Origin: Paraburkholderia aromaticivorans
Lineage (GTDB): Bacteria > Pseudomonadota > Gammaproteobacteria > Burkholderiales > Burkholderiaceae
Assembly: GCF_002278075.1 (NCBI RefSeq)
Contig: NZ_CP022989.1
Location: 2,666,001-2,730,000, forward strand
Length of the DNA: 64,000 nucleotides
Direction of reading: 5' to 3'
A program made the translations under genes and the position numbers. Position 1 is the first letter of the stretch; each line of letters begins with the position of its first letter. Positions 19,049 to 32,615 of the stretch are shown here, in pieces. The notes beneath the pieces are model-generated. The model was not told where the DNA came from. It ran no database searches and saw only the letters and a list, made by a program, of their open reading frames with translations.

Positions 19049-19158
19049 GGAACCATCCGCTGCGCAACGACACCAATGATCACGACGCTCGGGCCGCACG
19101 GCAGGTGCTTCACACCTTCGTGCGCGGCGCCGGACCGAACACGCAGAAAAGGATTCGC

Positions 19159-20412
19159 TTGAAATTTCCCTACGAATGGCAGATTGGCTGGCGCTACACC
19201 CGCGCCGGCAAACGCACGACCGGTAACGGTTTCATTTCCTTCATCGCGCTCGTCTCGATGTCGGGCATCGCGCTCGGCGTCGCGGCGCTGATCGTCGTGC
19301 TGTCCGTGATGAACGGGTTTCAGAAAGAGGTGCGCGACCGGATGCTGTCGGTGCTCGCGCACGTGGAAATCTTCTCGCCGACCGGGTCGATGCCCAACTG
19401 GCAACTGACCGCCCAGGAAGCCCGCCAGAACAAGGAAGTGATCGGTGCGGCGCCGTATGTCGAAGCACAGGCGCTGCTCACGCGCCAGGATGCGGTGAGC
19501 GGGGTGGCGCTGCGCGGCGTCGAGCCGTCGCTCGAACCGCAGGTGTCCGATATCGGCAAGGAGATGAAAGGCGGCAGTCTGAACGCGCTGGTGCCGGGCG
19601 ACTTCGGCATCGTGCTGGGCGCCGACCTCGCCACCAATCTCGGTGTGACGGTCAACGACAAGATCACGCTGGTCGCGCCGGAAGGCACGATCACCCCCGC
19701 CGGCATGCTGCCCCGGCTGAAGCAGTTCACGGTGGTGGGGATTTTCGAGTCGGGGCATTACGAATACGACAGCACGCTCGCGCTGATCAACATCAAGGAC
19801 GCGCAGGCGCTGTTCCGGCTGCCCGCGCCGACCGGCGTCCGGCTGCGTCTGACCGACATGCAGCGCGCGCCGGAAGTCGCGCATCAGCTCGCGCGCAGCC
19901 TCTCCGGCGATCTGTATATCCGCGACTGGACCCAGCAGAACAAGACCTGGTTCTCGGCGGTGCAGATCGAAAAACGCATGATGTTCATCATCCTCACGCT
20001 GATCATCGCGGTGGCCGCGTTCAATCTGGTGTCCTCGCTCGTCATGACGGTGACCAACAAGCAGGCCGATATCGCGATTCTGCGCACGCTCGGCGCGCAG
20101 CCCGGCTCGATCATGAAGATTTTCGTGGTGCAGGGCGTGACGATCGGCTTTATCGGCACGGCCACCGGCGTCGCGCTCGGCTGCCTGATCGCGTGGAGCA
20201 TTCCGTGGCTTGTGCCGATGATCGAACATCTGCTCGGCGTGCAGTTCCTGCCGCCGTCGGTGTATTTCATCAGCGAACTGCCGTCCGAGCTGGTTCCGGC
20301 CGACGTCGCGCGAATCGGCGTGATCGCTTTCATGATGTCCGCGCTGGCCACGTTGTACCCGAGTTGGCGCGGTGCCAAAGTCCGCCCCGCGGAGGCGCTG
20401 CGCTATGAATGA
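19159..20412 (+). CDS. lolC: Lipoprotein-releasing ABC transporter permease LolC/LolE (LolF-like)
   Basis: 417 aa starting at a TTG with AAAGGA five nt upstream, giving [17 protein letters not shown]. One membrane helix near residues 25-50, a large periplasmic domain (about 55-270), and three C-terminal helices ([15 protein letters not shown], then around 320 and 385) form the MacB/LolCE topology. It extracts lipoproteins from the inner membrane and hands them to LolA. lolD overlaps its end by 8 nt. No lolE follows, so this permease may act as a homodimer. Confidence 0.92.
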   Translation: MKFPYEWQIGWRYTRAGKRTTGNGFISFIALVSMSGIALGVAALIVVLSVMNGFQKEVRDRMLSVLAHVEIFSPTGSMPNWQLTAQEARQNKEVIGAAPYVEAQALLTRQDAVSGVALRGVEPSLEPQVSDIGKEMKGGSLNALVPGDFGIVLGADLATNLGVTVNDKITLVAPEGTITPAGMLPRLKQFTVVGIFESGHYEYDSTLALINIKDAQALFRLPAPTGVRLRLTDMQRAPEVAHQLARSLSGDLYIRDWTQQNKTWFSAVQIEKRMMFIILTLIIAVAAFNLVSSLVMTVTNKQADIAILRTLGAQPGSIMKIFVVQGVTIGFIGTATGVALGCLIAWSIPWLVPMIEHLLGVQFLPPSVYFISELPSELVPADVARIGVIAFMMSALATLYPSWRGAKVRPAEALRYE

Positions 20413-21148
20413 CCGTTCCGCTAACCTTTCCATGGCTTCTTCCGACACCGTGCCGCATCCCTACGTGCTGGAAGCAACCGGCATCTCCAAGTCGTTCGTG
20501 CAGGGCGGTCTGAACGTGACGGTGCTCAACAACACGCAACTGAGCGTGCGGCGCGGCGAGAAGCTGGCGATCGTTGGCGCCTCGGGTTCCGGCAAGAGCA
20601 CGCTGCTGCACGTGCTCGGCGGCCTCGACGATCCGAGCGCCGGACATGTCTCGGTGATGGGCAAGCCTTTCACCAAGCTCTCCGAGCGCGAACGCAACGA
20701 CCTGCGTAACCGCGCACTGGGATTCGTGTATCAGTTCCACCACCTGCTGCCGGAGTTTTCCGCGCTCGATAACGTCGCGATGCCGCTGCGGATTCGCCGC
20801 ATGACGACCGAAGCCTCGCGCCGCGAAGCGCTCGCGGTGCTGGAGCGCGTCGGCATGGGGCATCGCGCGAAGCATCGTCCGGGCGAGCTGTCGGGCGGCG
20901 AGCGGCAGCGCGTCGCGATCGCGCGGGCGTTGGTGACGAGGCCCGCCTGCGTGCTGGCCGACGAACCGACCGGCAATCTGGACGGCGGCACCGCCGACAC
21001 TGTGTTCAACCTGATGCTCGAACTGTCGCAAACGCTCGAAACGAGCTTCGTGATCGTCACGCACGATCCTGAACTGGCGGGGCGTTGCGACCGCATCATG
21101 CGGCTGCGCGACGGCGTGCTGCACGAAGAGCCGCCGGTGCCGGTCTGA
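20405..21148 (+). CDS. lolD: Lipoprotein-releasing ABC transporter ATPase LolD
   Basis: 247 aa. Walker [10 protein letters not shown] at 58-66, signature [14 protein letters not shown] and Walker [12 protein letters not shown] are present, with the family's [10 protein letters not shown] segment. It powers LolC. The ATG lies inside the end of lolC (8-nt overlap), implying coupled translation. The N-terminus is about 15 residues longer than E. coli LolD; an internal ATG at residue 10 is an alternative. Confidence 0.95.
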   Translation: MNDRSANLSMASSDTVPHPYVLEATGISKSFVQGGLNVTVLNNTQLSVRRGEKLAIVGASGSGKSTLLHVLGGLDDPSAGHVSVMGKPFTKLSERERNDLRNRALGFVYQFHHLLPEFSALDNVAMPLRIRRMTTEASRREALAVLERVGMGHRAKHRPGELSGGERQRVAIARALVTRPACVLADEPTGNLDGGTADTVFNLMLELSQTLETSFVIVTHDPELAGRCDRIMRLRDGVLHEEPPVPV

Positions 21149-21194
21149 TTGCCGGACGCCGTGAGCCGATGCTGAGCCGCTAGCGAGACACGTC

Positions 21195-21983
21195 ATGTGG
21201 ATCGATACTCACTGTCATCTCGATGCTTCGGAATTCGACGCCGACCGCGCGCAGGTCGCGGCGGCGGCGCATCGCGCGGGCGTCGCGCGGATCGTGATTC
21301 CGGCGATCGGCCGCGAGAACTTCGCGACGGTGCGCGAACTGGCGCACCGGATCGACGGCGGCGCGTATGCGCTCGGCATCCATCCATTGTTCACCCCGTC
21401 GGCGCAGGAGAGCGATCTTGAACTGCTGCGCATGGAAATCGAGGCGAGTCTCGACGATCCTCTCTTTGTCGGCATCGGCGAGATCGGCCTCGATTATTTC
21501 GTCGACGGTCTCGACGACGCGCGCCAGCAATTCTTCTACAACGGTCAGTTGCAACTCGCGCGCGAATTCGATCTGCCGGTGATCTGCCATGTGCGCAAAT
21601 CGCAGGATCAGGTGATCAAGGGACTGCGGCGGCATCAGATTCATCGCGGCATCGCGCATGCATTCAACGGCAGTTTTCAGCAGGCTCAGGCGTATATCGA
21701 CCAGGGCATGCATCTCGGTTTCGGCGGCAATCTGACTTTCGAGCGCGCGCGGCAAATTCGTCGCCTCGCTGAGCAGTTGCCGTTCGACGCGCTGGTCGTC
21801 GAGACCGACGCGCCGGACATCGCGCCTGCCTGGATCTACAGGCAGCGCAATACGCCCGAGCAGATTCCGGCCATCGGCGCGGGCCTTGCGCAATTGCGCG
21901 GCATGGCCGCCGACGAAGCCGCCCTAGGCACAACGGCTAACGCGCTCGCCGCGCTGCCGCGGCTCGCACTTTCCTCTGCATAA
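21195..21983 (+). CDS. TatD-family metal-dependent deoxyribonuclease
   Basis: 262 aa TIM-barrel hydrolase. Metal ligands appear in WIDTHCHLD at the N-terminus, GIGEIGLDYF near 95, CHVRKS near 132 and ETDAPDIAP near 205. The family acts as a 3'-5' DNase on damaged DNA. It is 46 nt downstream of lolD in the same direction. It could equally be a YcfH/YjjV-type paralog; the subfamily is not resolved. Confidence 0.9.
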   Translation: MWIDTHCHLDASEFDADRAQVAAAAHRAGVARIVIPAIGRENFATVRELAHRIDGGAYALGIHPLFTPSAQESDLELLRMEIEASLDDPLFVGIGEIGLDYFVDGLDDARQQFFYNGQLQLAREFDLPVICHVRKSQDQVIKGLRRHQIHRGIAHAFNGSFQQAQAYIDQGMHLGFGGNLTFERARQIRRLAEQLPFDALVVETDAPDIAPAWIYRQRNTPEQIPAIGAGLAQLRGMAADEAALGTTANALAALPRLALSSA

Positions 21984-22094
21984 TCGAACCCGGATGGTCT
22001 GAGTGGTTCGCGCCGGGCGACACCCACGCCCCGCGGGCTCGCTGACGCCCGCGCGTGGCCGCGGCGTCGCCCGGCGTTTGCTGGCGGAGGGCGG

Positions 22095-24719
22095 ATGCGC
22101 GCATGGTGGTGTGGATTTGCGTTGGGCGTGATGTGGCTGCAGCGGCAGGCGGCGCTGCCGGATTGGCTCGCGTTTTGCGGCTTGTTGCTCGTCGCCTGCG
22201 CTGCGGTGGTGGCGGTGTGGGGGCTGGGCGATCATGCGAGCGCGCGGGTCGATCACGCTCATGCGGCGGCGCTTACTACGCCCGTGCGCCGCGTCCGCTT
22301 CAGCCCGCGCGCGCGTTCGTTCGCCGGCTGGAGCGCGGTGTGGTGCGCGGCGCTGTGCGCGGGCTTCGGCTACGCCGCGCTGCGCTCGGAAATGCGCGTC
22401 TCGGTGAGCTTGCCGACCGCGTGGGAAGGCCGCGATATCGAAGTCGTCGGCAATATCAAAGGCTTGCCGTCATATGACGAGAGCGGCGCGCGTTTTTTAT
22501 TCGAGGTCGAATCAACCGGCGCGCCGATCGACCCTTTTCCGCGTGTGATCCAACTGTCGTGGATCGCCGACGATGCGCCGCCGCCGGTTCTCGAACCCGG
22601 CGCCCGCTGGCAGTTGACCGTGCGGCTCAAACGTCCGCATGGCAATGCCAACTTCGGCGTGCGCGATGCCGAGGCCACGCTGCTCGCACGCAACGTGCGG
22701 GCTACCGGCTACGTGAGCGTGCCGGCTCAGGCGGTGCGATTGCGCGGCTATGCGCGCGGTGTCGGCGTGCTGGTGGACCGCTGGCGCGCCGCGCTGCGCG
22801 CACGGATCGACGCGGTGCTCGGGGACGCGCCGCACCGCGGAATCGTCGTGGCGCTCGCGCTCGGCGCGCAGGACGCAGTGAGCGCCGCGGACTGGCTGCT
22901 GATGCGAAACACCGGCACCAGTCATCTGGTGGCGATTTCGGGGCTGCACATCGGCTTTGTCGCGGGCCTGGCGGGCTGGCTCGCGGGCGCGTTCTGGCGG
23001 CGTTCCGGGTGGGTCGGCCGCGACTGGCCGTTGCGGCTGCCAGCCCAAGTCGTCGCGATCACGGGCGGCGCGCTGTTCGCCGCGCTGCATGCCGCGCTGG
23101 CCGGCTTCAACGTGCCGGCGCAGCGCGCGTTGTGGATGGCGGGCGTCGTCGCGCTCGCGTTTGTCAGCGGGCGCAACGTGGCGCGTTCGGCGGTGCTCGC
23201 ATGGGCATTGGGGCTCGTGCTGCTGATCGATCCGTGGGCGGTCGTGTCGGCGGGATTCTGGTTGTCGTTCTGCGCGGTCGCCGCGATTCTGTTCGCCACG
23301 TCGGGGCGGCCTCATGTGCAGGACCACGAACAGCGCCACGACGATGCGGACGAGGGCGGCGACGCCTCTTCGCGACTAAAGAGACTGCGTGCCGGGTTGT
23401 CGCGCCGCGTGCGGGGCGCCGGCGAAAGGCTGCGTGGCGCCGCGCACGTGCAGCTGGCCGTGACGGTCGCGCTCGCGCCGCTCACCGTCTACTGGTTCGC
23501 GCAGATTCCGCTCATCGGCCCGCTCGCGAACGCCTTCGCGATTCCATGGGTGAGCTTGCTCGTGACACCGGCGGTACTGGCCGGAGTCGCGCTGCCCGCA
23601 CCGTTCGACATCCACGCGTGGCACGTCGCGCACGCTCTGCTGGAATGGCTGATAGCGGGCTTGCAGCGGCTCTCGGGTCCTGCGTGGGCGCTCTGGCGCT
23701 TGCCGCAACCGGGGGCGTGGACGCTCGCCGCGGCGGCGCTCGGCGTGCTCTGGTGTCTCGCGCCACGTGGCTGGCCGTTGCGCTGGGCCGCGCCGCTGAC
23801 ATGGCTGCCGCTCCTGATGCCGGCGCCGTCCGGGCCGCCGCCCGGCAGTTTCCGCCTCACCGCGCTGGATGTCGGGCAAGGAACTTCGGTGCTGGTCGAA
23901 ACTGCGCATCACACGCTGTTGTTCGACACGGGACCGGGTCCGGAATCGACTCATGCGGGGGAGCGGGTGGTCGTGCCGTTCTTGCAGGCGCATGGCGTGA
24001 GTGCGCTCGATACGCTGATCGTCAGCCACGCCGATTCCGATCATTCCGGCGGCGCGCCCGCCGTTCTGGATGCGATCGAGGTGCGTCAGATGGTGGCGGC
24101 ATTGGCGCCGTCGAATGCGTTGTGGTCGAACGCGCGGCAGCACGGCGCCGGGACGCTGCCCTGCGCGGCAGGCCAGCGCTGGCAGTGGGACGGCGTCGAG
24201 TTCGCGATGCTCTGGCCGGACGCCGGCCCGCTGCAAGGCAAGCCCAACGCGCATTGCTGCGTGTTGCGGGTTAGCACGTCGCCGGCCGCGCCGAGCCAGG
24301 CGACCGCGCGCGTTCAAACAGCGCCGCCCGGCATCGTTGCGTTGCTGACGGCGGATATCGAGGCGCCCGTCGAACGCATCCTGCTCGCCCGCGATCGCGG
24401 CGCATTGCGGGCGCAAGTGCTGGTCGTGCCGCATCACGGTAGCAAGACCTCGTCGACCGAGCCGTTCCTCGACTCTATCGACCCGCTCGTCGCGCTATTT
24501 CAGGTAGGCTATCGCAACCGTTTTCATCATCCGAATGCGGGTGTGTTCGAGCGCTACAAGGCGCGGCGTATCGAGCTCGGGCGCAGCGATACGGACGGCG
24601 CGGTGCGGGTCGAGGTGAACCCGAACGGCGCGGCGCGGGCCGGCGCCGCCGGGAACGGCGCCACGCTCACGCTCGATCGTTATCGCGACACACAGCGCCG
24701 TTACTGGATGGAGCGCTAA
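22095..24719 (+). CDS. comEC: DNA internalization competence protein ComEC/Rec2
   Basis: 874 aa, the inner-membrane channel for single-stranded DNA uptake. An N-terminal pair of helices and an OB-like soluble part (DUF4131, about 1-190) precede the multi-helix Competence domain (about 220-580, with MRNTGTSHLVAISGLH). The C-terminal metallo-beta-lactamase domain (about 590-860) keeps HADSDH at 645-650, implying an active nuclease. A His/Asp- then Arg-rich insert at about 407-450 separates membrane helices. The gene is intact. It follows tatD closely. Confidence 0.94.
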   Translation: MRAWWCGFALGVMWLQRQAALPDWLAFCGLLLVACAAVVAVWGLGDHASARVDHAHAAALTTPVRRVRFSPRARSFAGWSAVWCAALCAGFGYAALRSEMRVSVSLPTAWEGRDIEVVGNIKGLPSYDESGARFLFEVESTGAPIDPFPRVIQLSWIADDAPPPVLEPGARWQLTVRLKRPHGNANFGVRDAEATLLARNVRATGYVSVPAQAVRLRGYARGVGVLVDRWRAALRARIDAVLGDAPHRGIVVALALGAQDAVSAADWLLMRNTGTSHLVAISGLHIGFVAGLAGWLAGAFWRRSGWVGRDWPLRLPAQVVAITGGALFAALHAALAGFNVPAQRALWMAGVVALAFVSGRNVARSAVLAWALGLVLLIDPWAVVSAGFWLSFCAVAAILFATSGRPHVQDHEQRHDDADEGGDASSRLKRLRAGLSRRVRGAGERLRGAAHVQLAVTVALAPLTVYWFAQIPLIGPLANAFAIPWVSLLVTPAVLAGVALPAPFDIHAWHVAHALLEWLIAGLQRLSGPAWALWRLPQPGAWTLAAAALGVLWCLAPRGWPLRWAAPLTWLPLLMPAPSGPPPGSFRLTALDVGQGTSVLVETAHHTLLFDTGPGPESTHAGERVVVPFLQAHGVSALDTLIVSHADSDHSGGAPAVLDAIEVRQMVAALAPSNALWSNARQHGAGTLPCAAGQRWQWDGVEFAMLWPDAGPLQGKPNAHCCVLRVSTSPAAPSQATARVQTAPPGIVALLTADIEAPVERILLARDRGALRAQVLVVPHHGSKTSSTEPFLDSIDPLVALFQVGYRNRFHHPNAGVFERYKARRIELGRSDTDGAVRVEVNPNGAARAGAAGNGATLTLDRYRDTQRRYWMER

Positions 24720-24872
24720 CAGGGTCGCTGGTGAAATGCCCGCCGCATGGATAGAAGAAGCGCGAACGAATCGCTCAAGACTCGCCCAAGAAGCGCGCCG
24801 CTGTGCGAATTGCCTGCACGCAAGCTCGCACGAAAGCCCCGCACGCAAAAAACAGCACGGAGATAGCCGCAG

Positions 24873-25676
24873 TTGAAAAACATCATCCACTTCTCGCACG
24901 CGAACGGCTTTCCGGCGTCGACCTACCGCACGATCTTCGCCGAACTCGCCGACGACTACGAGCTGCGCTCCATCGAGCGGATCGGTCACGACGCGCGTTT
25001 TCCGGTGACACAGGACTGGCCGCACCTGGTCGAGCAGTTGCTCGACGATATCGGCAGAAAGTACGAACACCCGGTGTGGCTGGTAGGGCATTCGCTCGGC
25101 GGCTATCTGTCGCTGATGGCCGCGCTGAAGAAGCCGCAGTGGGTGAGAGGGGTCGTGATGCTCGATTCGCCGGTGATCGCCGGCTGGCGCAGCAGCATGC
25201 TGCGGGTGTCGCAATGGACCGGCCTCGACGAGCGTCTGTCGCCAGCGGCCGCCACCCGCACGCGCCGCACCCAGTGGGCGAGCCGCGACGAAGCGTGGCG
25301 GCACTTTCATTCGAAGCCGGCGTTCGCGCGCTGGGATGAGCGCATGCTGTCCGATTACATCGACTTCGGCATCCCGCAAACGTCGCCCGATGGCTCGCGT
25401 TCGCTGGCTTTCGACCGTCGTACCGAGTATCAGATCTACAAAACCTTGCCGCATACGCTCGGCTCGCGGCTCGCCCGGGGCGCGCCGGTGCCGGTGGGGT
25501 TCATCGCCGGCACGCGGTCGAAGGAAATCCGCCAGGCCGGTTTGGACGCCACCCGGCGCGCCACCGGCGGTCATGTGGAATGGATCGAGGGCAGCCACCT
25601 GTACCCGATGGAAAAGCCGCTCGAAACCGCCCGCGCGGTGCAACGCATGTTGCATGAACTGGAGCGGCGCGCGTGA
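24873..25676 (+). CDS. Alpha/beta hydrolase
   Basis: 267 aa. Nucleophile elbow GHSLGG near residue 73, oxyanion region HFSHANGFP at the N-terminus, and the likely catalytic His in EGSHLYP near 247. It starts at a TTG (LKNIIHFSHANGF) with CGGAGA nine nt upstream; no ATG lies close. Substrate unknown; the fold includes esterases, lipases and thioesterases. It lies between comEC and pyrG without tight linkage. Confidence 0.85.
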   Translation: MKNIIHFSHANGFPASTYRTIFAELADDYELRSIERIGHDARFPVTQDWPHLVEQLLDDIGRKYEHPVWLVGHSLGGYLSLMAALKKPQWVRGVVMLDSPVIAGWRSSMLRVSQWTGLDERLSPAAATRTRRTQWASRDEAWRHFHSKPAFARWDERMLSDYIDFGIPQTSPDGSRSLAFDRRTEYQIYKTLPHTLGSRLARGAPVPVGFIAGTRSKEIRQAGLDATRRATGGHVEWIEGSHLYPMEKPLETARAVQRMLHELERRA

Positions 25677-29824
<4,148 letters not shown>

Positions 29825-29881
29825 TGGCTGGAGTGCTGGCGCTGACCGATGAGCCGGTTATCCTTCGTTTCTGATTGACCC

Positions 29882-29910
29882 CGCCGCCCTGCGTATAGCG
29901 CAGGGCGGCG
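29882..29910 (+). terminator. Strong hairpin between eno and ftsB
   Basis: CGCCGCCCTGCG, loop TATAG, CGCAGGGCGGCG, followed by TGTATTTATTG rather than a clean T-run. It may terminate or attenuate transcription into ftsB. Confidence 0.5.
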
Positions 29911-29931
29911 TGTATTTATTGTGCTTACTTC

Positions 29932-30369
29932 ATGCGGCTTGTCACTGCTGTCCTGATCGTTCTACTGGCGCTAATCCAGTACCCGCTCTGGTGGGGGCAC
30001 GGCGGCTGGCTGCGCGTGCACGAGTTGCAGCAGCAACTGGCGCAGCAAGTGCAAAAGAATGCCGACTCGAAGCTGCGCAACGAGCGCATTCAAGGCGAAG
30101 TGCAGGATCTGCAGAACGGCACGGCCGCTGTCGAGGAACGGGCACGCTACGAAATGGGCATGGTGAAGGACGGCGAAGTGTTCGTGCAGTTCGTGTCGCC
30201 GAATGCGCCTTTGCCGACGGCGAACACGCCATCGGTCACTACGTCCACGCGTGGCGAGATGTCGGCAGCGCCGCTGCATGTGGTGCCGAATCCGGAATCG
30301 CGCGCCAAGCCGGATCGCAAACACGGCGGCAAAGCGGCCGCGAACGCGAAGAAACCTCCTGCGCACTGA
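29932..30369 (+). CDS. ftsB: Cell division protein FtsB
   Basis: 145 aa bitopic divisome protein. One transmembrane helix (about 3-20, [17 protein letters not shown]), then a periplasmic coiled coil (about 30-70, with [13 protein letters not shown]) and the conserved [15 protein letters not shown] near 80 that meets FtsL/FtsQ. The C-terminus is extended by about 45 residues of low-complexity Lys/Ala/Pro sequence relative to E. coli FtsB (103 aa). Unlike in E. coli, ispD does not follow. Confidence 0.93.
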   Translation: MRLVTAVLIVLLALIQYPLWWGHGGWLRVHELQQQLAQQVQKNADSKLRNERIQGEVQDLQNGTAAVEERARYEMGMVKDGEVFVQFVSPNAPLPTANTPSVTTSTRGEMSAAPLHVVPNPESRAKPDRKHGGKAAANAKKPPAH

Positions 30370-30412
30370 GCTTCTTCGCAGCGTAACGGGTCAGTACGAA
30401 TGGCGCAAAAAA

Positions 30413-30437
30413 GCACGGTTCTCACCGTGCTTTTTTT
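30413..30437 (+). terminator. Rho-independent terminator after ftsB
   Basis: GCACGGT, loop TCTC, ACCGTGC and seven T, with A's on the opposite side. It may also serve the convergent lipoprotein gene. Confidence 0.9.
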
Positions 30438-30490
30438 GTTTGGCCTCGCTCACCGGACTGGGATCGTCGCGCGCGTGAGCTTGCCGCCGC

Positions 30491-30880
30491 TTACCAGCCC
30501 CAGTACGGGCCGTAACCGACGCCGATCCCCGTACCCCAGCCGTGCCCCCAACCGCCACCGTAATAGCTGCCGTACACGCTGACGGGCGGCGTGTAGTAAC
30601 GCGACCACGCCTGCGCCGCATTTTCGGCGGCGATTGCCTGGTTCTGCTCGGCCATGACCTGCTGGTCGATCGCATCGTAGCGCTGCCGCTCGGCAGGCGT
30701 TAGCGGCTGGGCGGTGCTGGCGGCGCCTGACTGATTGGCGGGCAGGCGGCTGTAAATCGGCGACGGGCCCGGCGGGTCCATCATGCAGCTGGCCAGCATG
30801 CCACTGCCGACGACCGCAGCCAGCACGGCGGCCGCGCGCGTATGACGAAGCAGCGGTATCAATGAAGCAGGGTGGTTCAT
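30491..30880 (-). CDS. Small glycine/tyrosine-rich lipoprotein, unknown
   Basis: 129 aa. The signal ends in MLASC with the acylated cysteine at residue 32. A helical stretch with TPAERQRYDAIDQQVMAEQN precedes a C-terminal Gly/Tyr/Trp-rich tail (YGSYYGGGWGHGWGTG, ending YGPYWGW). No known catalytic domain. Convergent with ftsB. Similar aromatic-glycine tails occur in the lipoprotein at 3163-3735, but the two do not look homologous throughout. Confidence 0.75.
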   Translation of the reverse strand: MNHPASLIPLLRHTRAAAVLAAVVGSGMLASCMMDPPGPSPIYSRLPANQSGAASTAQPLTPAERQRYDAIDQQVMAEQNQAIAAENAAQAWSRYYTPPVSVYGSYYGGGWGHGWGTGIGVGYGPYWGW

Positions 30881-31075
30881 GTTCTATCTCCATTGGTCGG
30901 ACGCCTAAGCAAACCACGCGCCGCCTGCACCGCCAATGATTCAACGCAACGATCAAAGGTACTGCGCCGCCCGGGCCCTGAAAAGGCAGCGGGCGGCGCA
31001 GTATTTTTGCTGCCGTCATGCGGGGGTGATGGAGCAGCGTTCGGCGCGCAGAAAGCCCGCGCGCCGGCGACCCGA

Positions 31076-32026
31076 TTAATGCCGCTGGTCAGCCGCGGGC
31101 GTCACACCTTGTGAGAGCGCATCGGCGACAAAAAGTTGCGCCACGTCCACCGGATCGAACTCGTAACGCTGATTGCAGAACTCGCAATGAATCTCGACGT
31201 GCCCGCGTTCTTCAAGTACGCCGTCCACCTCCTCGCGGCCCAGCATCTTCAGCATGCCGCCCACCTTCTCGCGCGAACACGTGCACTCGAAGCGTGCCTT
31301 CGCCGGTTCGAAATGCTGAACGTTTTCCTGCCAGAAGAGGCGCCGGAAAATCGTTTCCGGGTCTTCCTTCAGCAGCTCGTCTTGCGACATCGTGCCGCCC
31401 AGCGTGCAGACACGCTCCCACGTGTCTGCGTCCAGTTCGCCCGGATGCGGGACGATGCCGCCGTCGCCCGGCAATTTTTGCAGCAGCATGCCGACGGCGC
31501 GCTCGGTGTTCGCCGCGAGCCACAGGCGCGTGTCGAGCTGTTCCGAATGGTGCATGTAATGCTCGAGCACTTCGGCCATGGAGCTAAGCGGGCCATCCGA
31601 GCCCGACAACGGCACGATACTTTGATACGGTTGCTGACCGGGCTGCTTGTCGGCCGGGTCGAGCGTGATGACGCAGCGGCCGTGACCGCTCGCGTTCAAC
31701 AGATCGACCATGCTGGTCGTCTCGCCGATCACGTTGGCCGCTTCGCCCGACAGCTTGGCGGTGGCGCGCATCGAGAGGTCGGAGCCGCACTGCACCACCA
31801 GCATCTTGACCGGGCCGTCGCCGAAAATCTGCATGATGAGCGTGCCGTCGAACTTGAGATTCGCCGACAGCAGCGCGCACGCCGCCATCATTTCGCCCAG
31901 TACCGTGCGCACCGGCGCCGGATAATCGCGGCGTGTCAGGACTTCCTGCCACGTATTGCGCAGCGAAACGATCTCGCCGCGCACCGGCGCCGCGCTGAAC
32001 ATGAATTTTTGCAACTGGTCGCTCAC
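31076..32026 (-). CDS. hslO: Redox-regulated chaperone Hsp33
   Basis: 316 aa. Begins at a GTG with CGAGGAAAAG upstream, giving VSDQLQKFMFSAAPVRGE; a longer in-frame extension with an Arg-rich leader is rejected. The C-terminal zinc switch has CTC and CEFC (C-X-C plus C-X2-C), whose oxidation activates holdase function under oxidative and heat stress. It lies 64 nt downstream of the gamma-carbonic anhydrase gene, probably one operon. Confidence 0.95.
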   Translation of the reverse strand: MSDQLQKFMFSAAPVRGEIVSLRNTWQEVLTRRDYPAPVRTVLGEMMAACALLSANLKFDGTLIMQIFGDGPVKMLVVQCGSDLSMRATAKLSGEAANVIGETTSMVDLLNASGHGRCVITLDPADKQPGQQPYQSIVPLSGSDGPLSSMAEVLEHYMHHSEQLDTRLWLAANTERAVGMLLQKLPGDGGIVPHPGELDADTWERVCTLGGTMSQDELLKEDPETIFRRLFWQENVQHFEPAKARFECTCSREKVGGMLKMLGREEVDGVLEERGHVEIHCEFCNQRYEFDPVDVAQLFVADALSQGVTPAADQRH

Positions 32027-32090
32027 AACTTTTCCTCGGTCGAATGACGCGGCGTGATGCCGCGCCGTGCGCGCCGCGCGCTCCGGCTGG

Positions 32091-32615
32091 TTAGCCGATG
32101 CGCACGAGCTGCGCCTTGTAATATCCGCGGCGCTCGGCATACGTTGCCGTGCCGCGCTGCATGTTGGCGATATCCGTCTCGGTCAGTTCGCGCACCACCT
32201 TGGCGGGCGCGCCGAGAATCAGCGAATTGTCGGGAAACACCTTGCCTTCGGTAACGATGGCGCCCGCTCCGACCAGACAGTTGCGGCCGATCACCGCGCC
32301 ATTCAAGACCACGGCCTGAATTCCGATCAGCGAGCCCTCCTTGATCGTGCAGCCATGCAGCATGACCTGGTGGCCGATCGTCACGTTCGGCTCGACCGTC
32401 AGCGGAAAACCGGGGTCGGTGTGCAGCACGGCGTTTTCCTGCACATTGCTGCCGGCGCCGATGGTGATGGGCTCGTTGTCGCCGCGAATCGTCGCGCCGA
32501 ACCAGACGCTGGCGTTTTCCTCCAGCGTGACGTTGCCGATGATGCTGGCTGAATCCGCGACGAATACGCTTTCATGGATGGTCGGGGCGGCTTCGCCAAG
32601 CTTGTAAATGGTCAC
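32091..32615 (-). CDS. Gamma-carbonic anhydrase family protein
   Basis: 174 aa left-handed beta-helix built of hexapeptide repeats (for example ASIIGNVTLEENASVWFGA). The three zinc-binding histidines of the family are present at H65, H82 and H87, so metal binding is likely. Homologs (YrdA/CaiE/PaaY type) include active carbonic anhydrases and thioesterases. hslO follows. Function beyond metal binding is inferred. Confidence 0.9.
   Translation of the reverse strand: MTIYKLGEAAPTIHESVFVADSASIIGNVTLEENASVWFGATIRGDNEPITIGAGSNVQENAVLHTDPGFPLTVEPNVTIGHQVMLHGCTIKEGSLIGIQAVVLNGAVIGRNCLVGAGAIVTEGKVFPDNSLILGAPAKVVRELTETDIANMQRGTATYAERRGYYKAQLVRIG

Larger units (their letters stand above)
18658..19158. 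other. 501-nt noncoding gap with imperfect tandem repeats and a palindrome
   Basis: No open frame here has convincing coding character. It contains about three imperfect 37-nt repeats (18714-18824) and an 18-nt perfect palindrome at 19031-19048. Promoter elements for lolC must lie here, but no clear -35/-10 pair was found. Confidence 0.6.
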
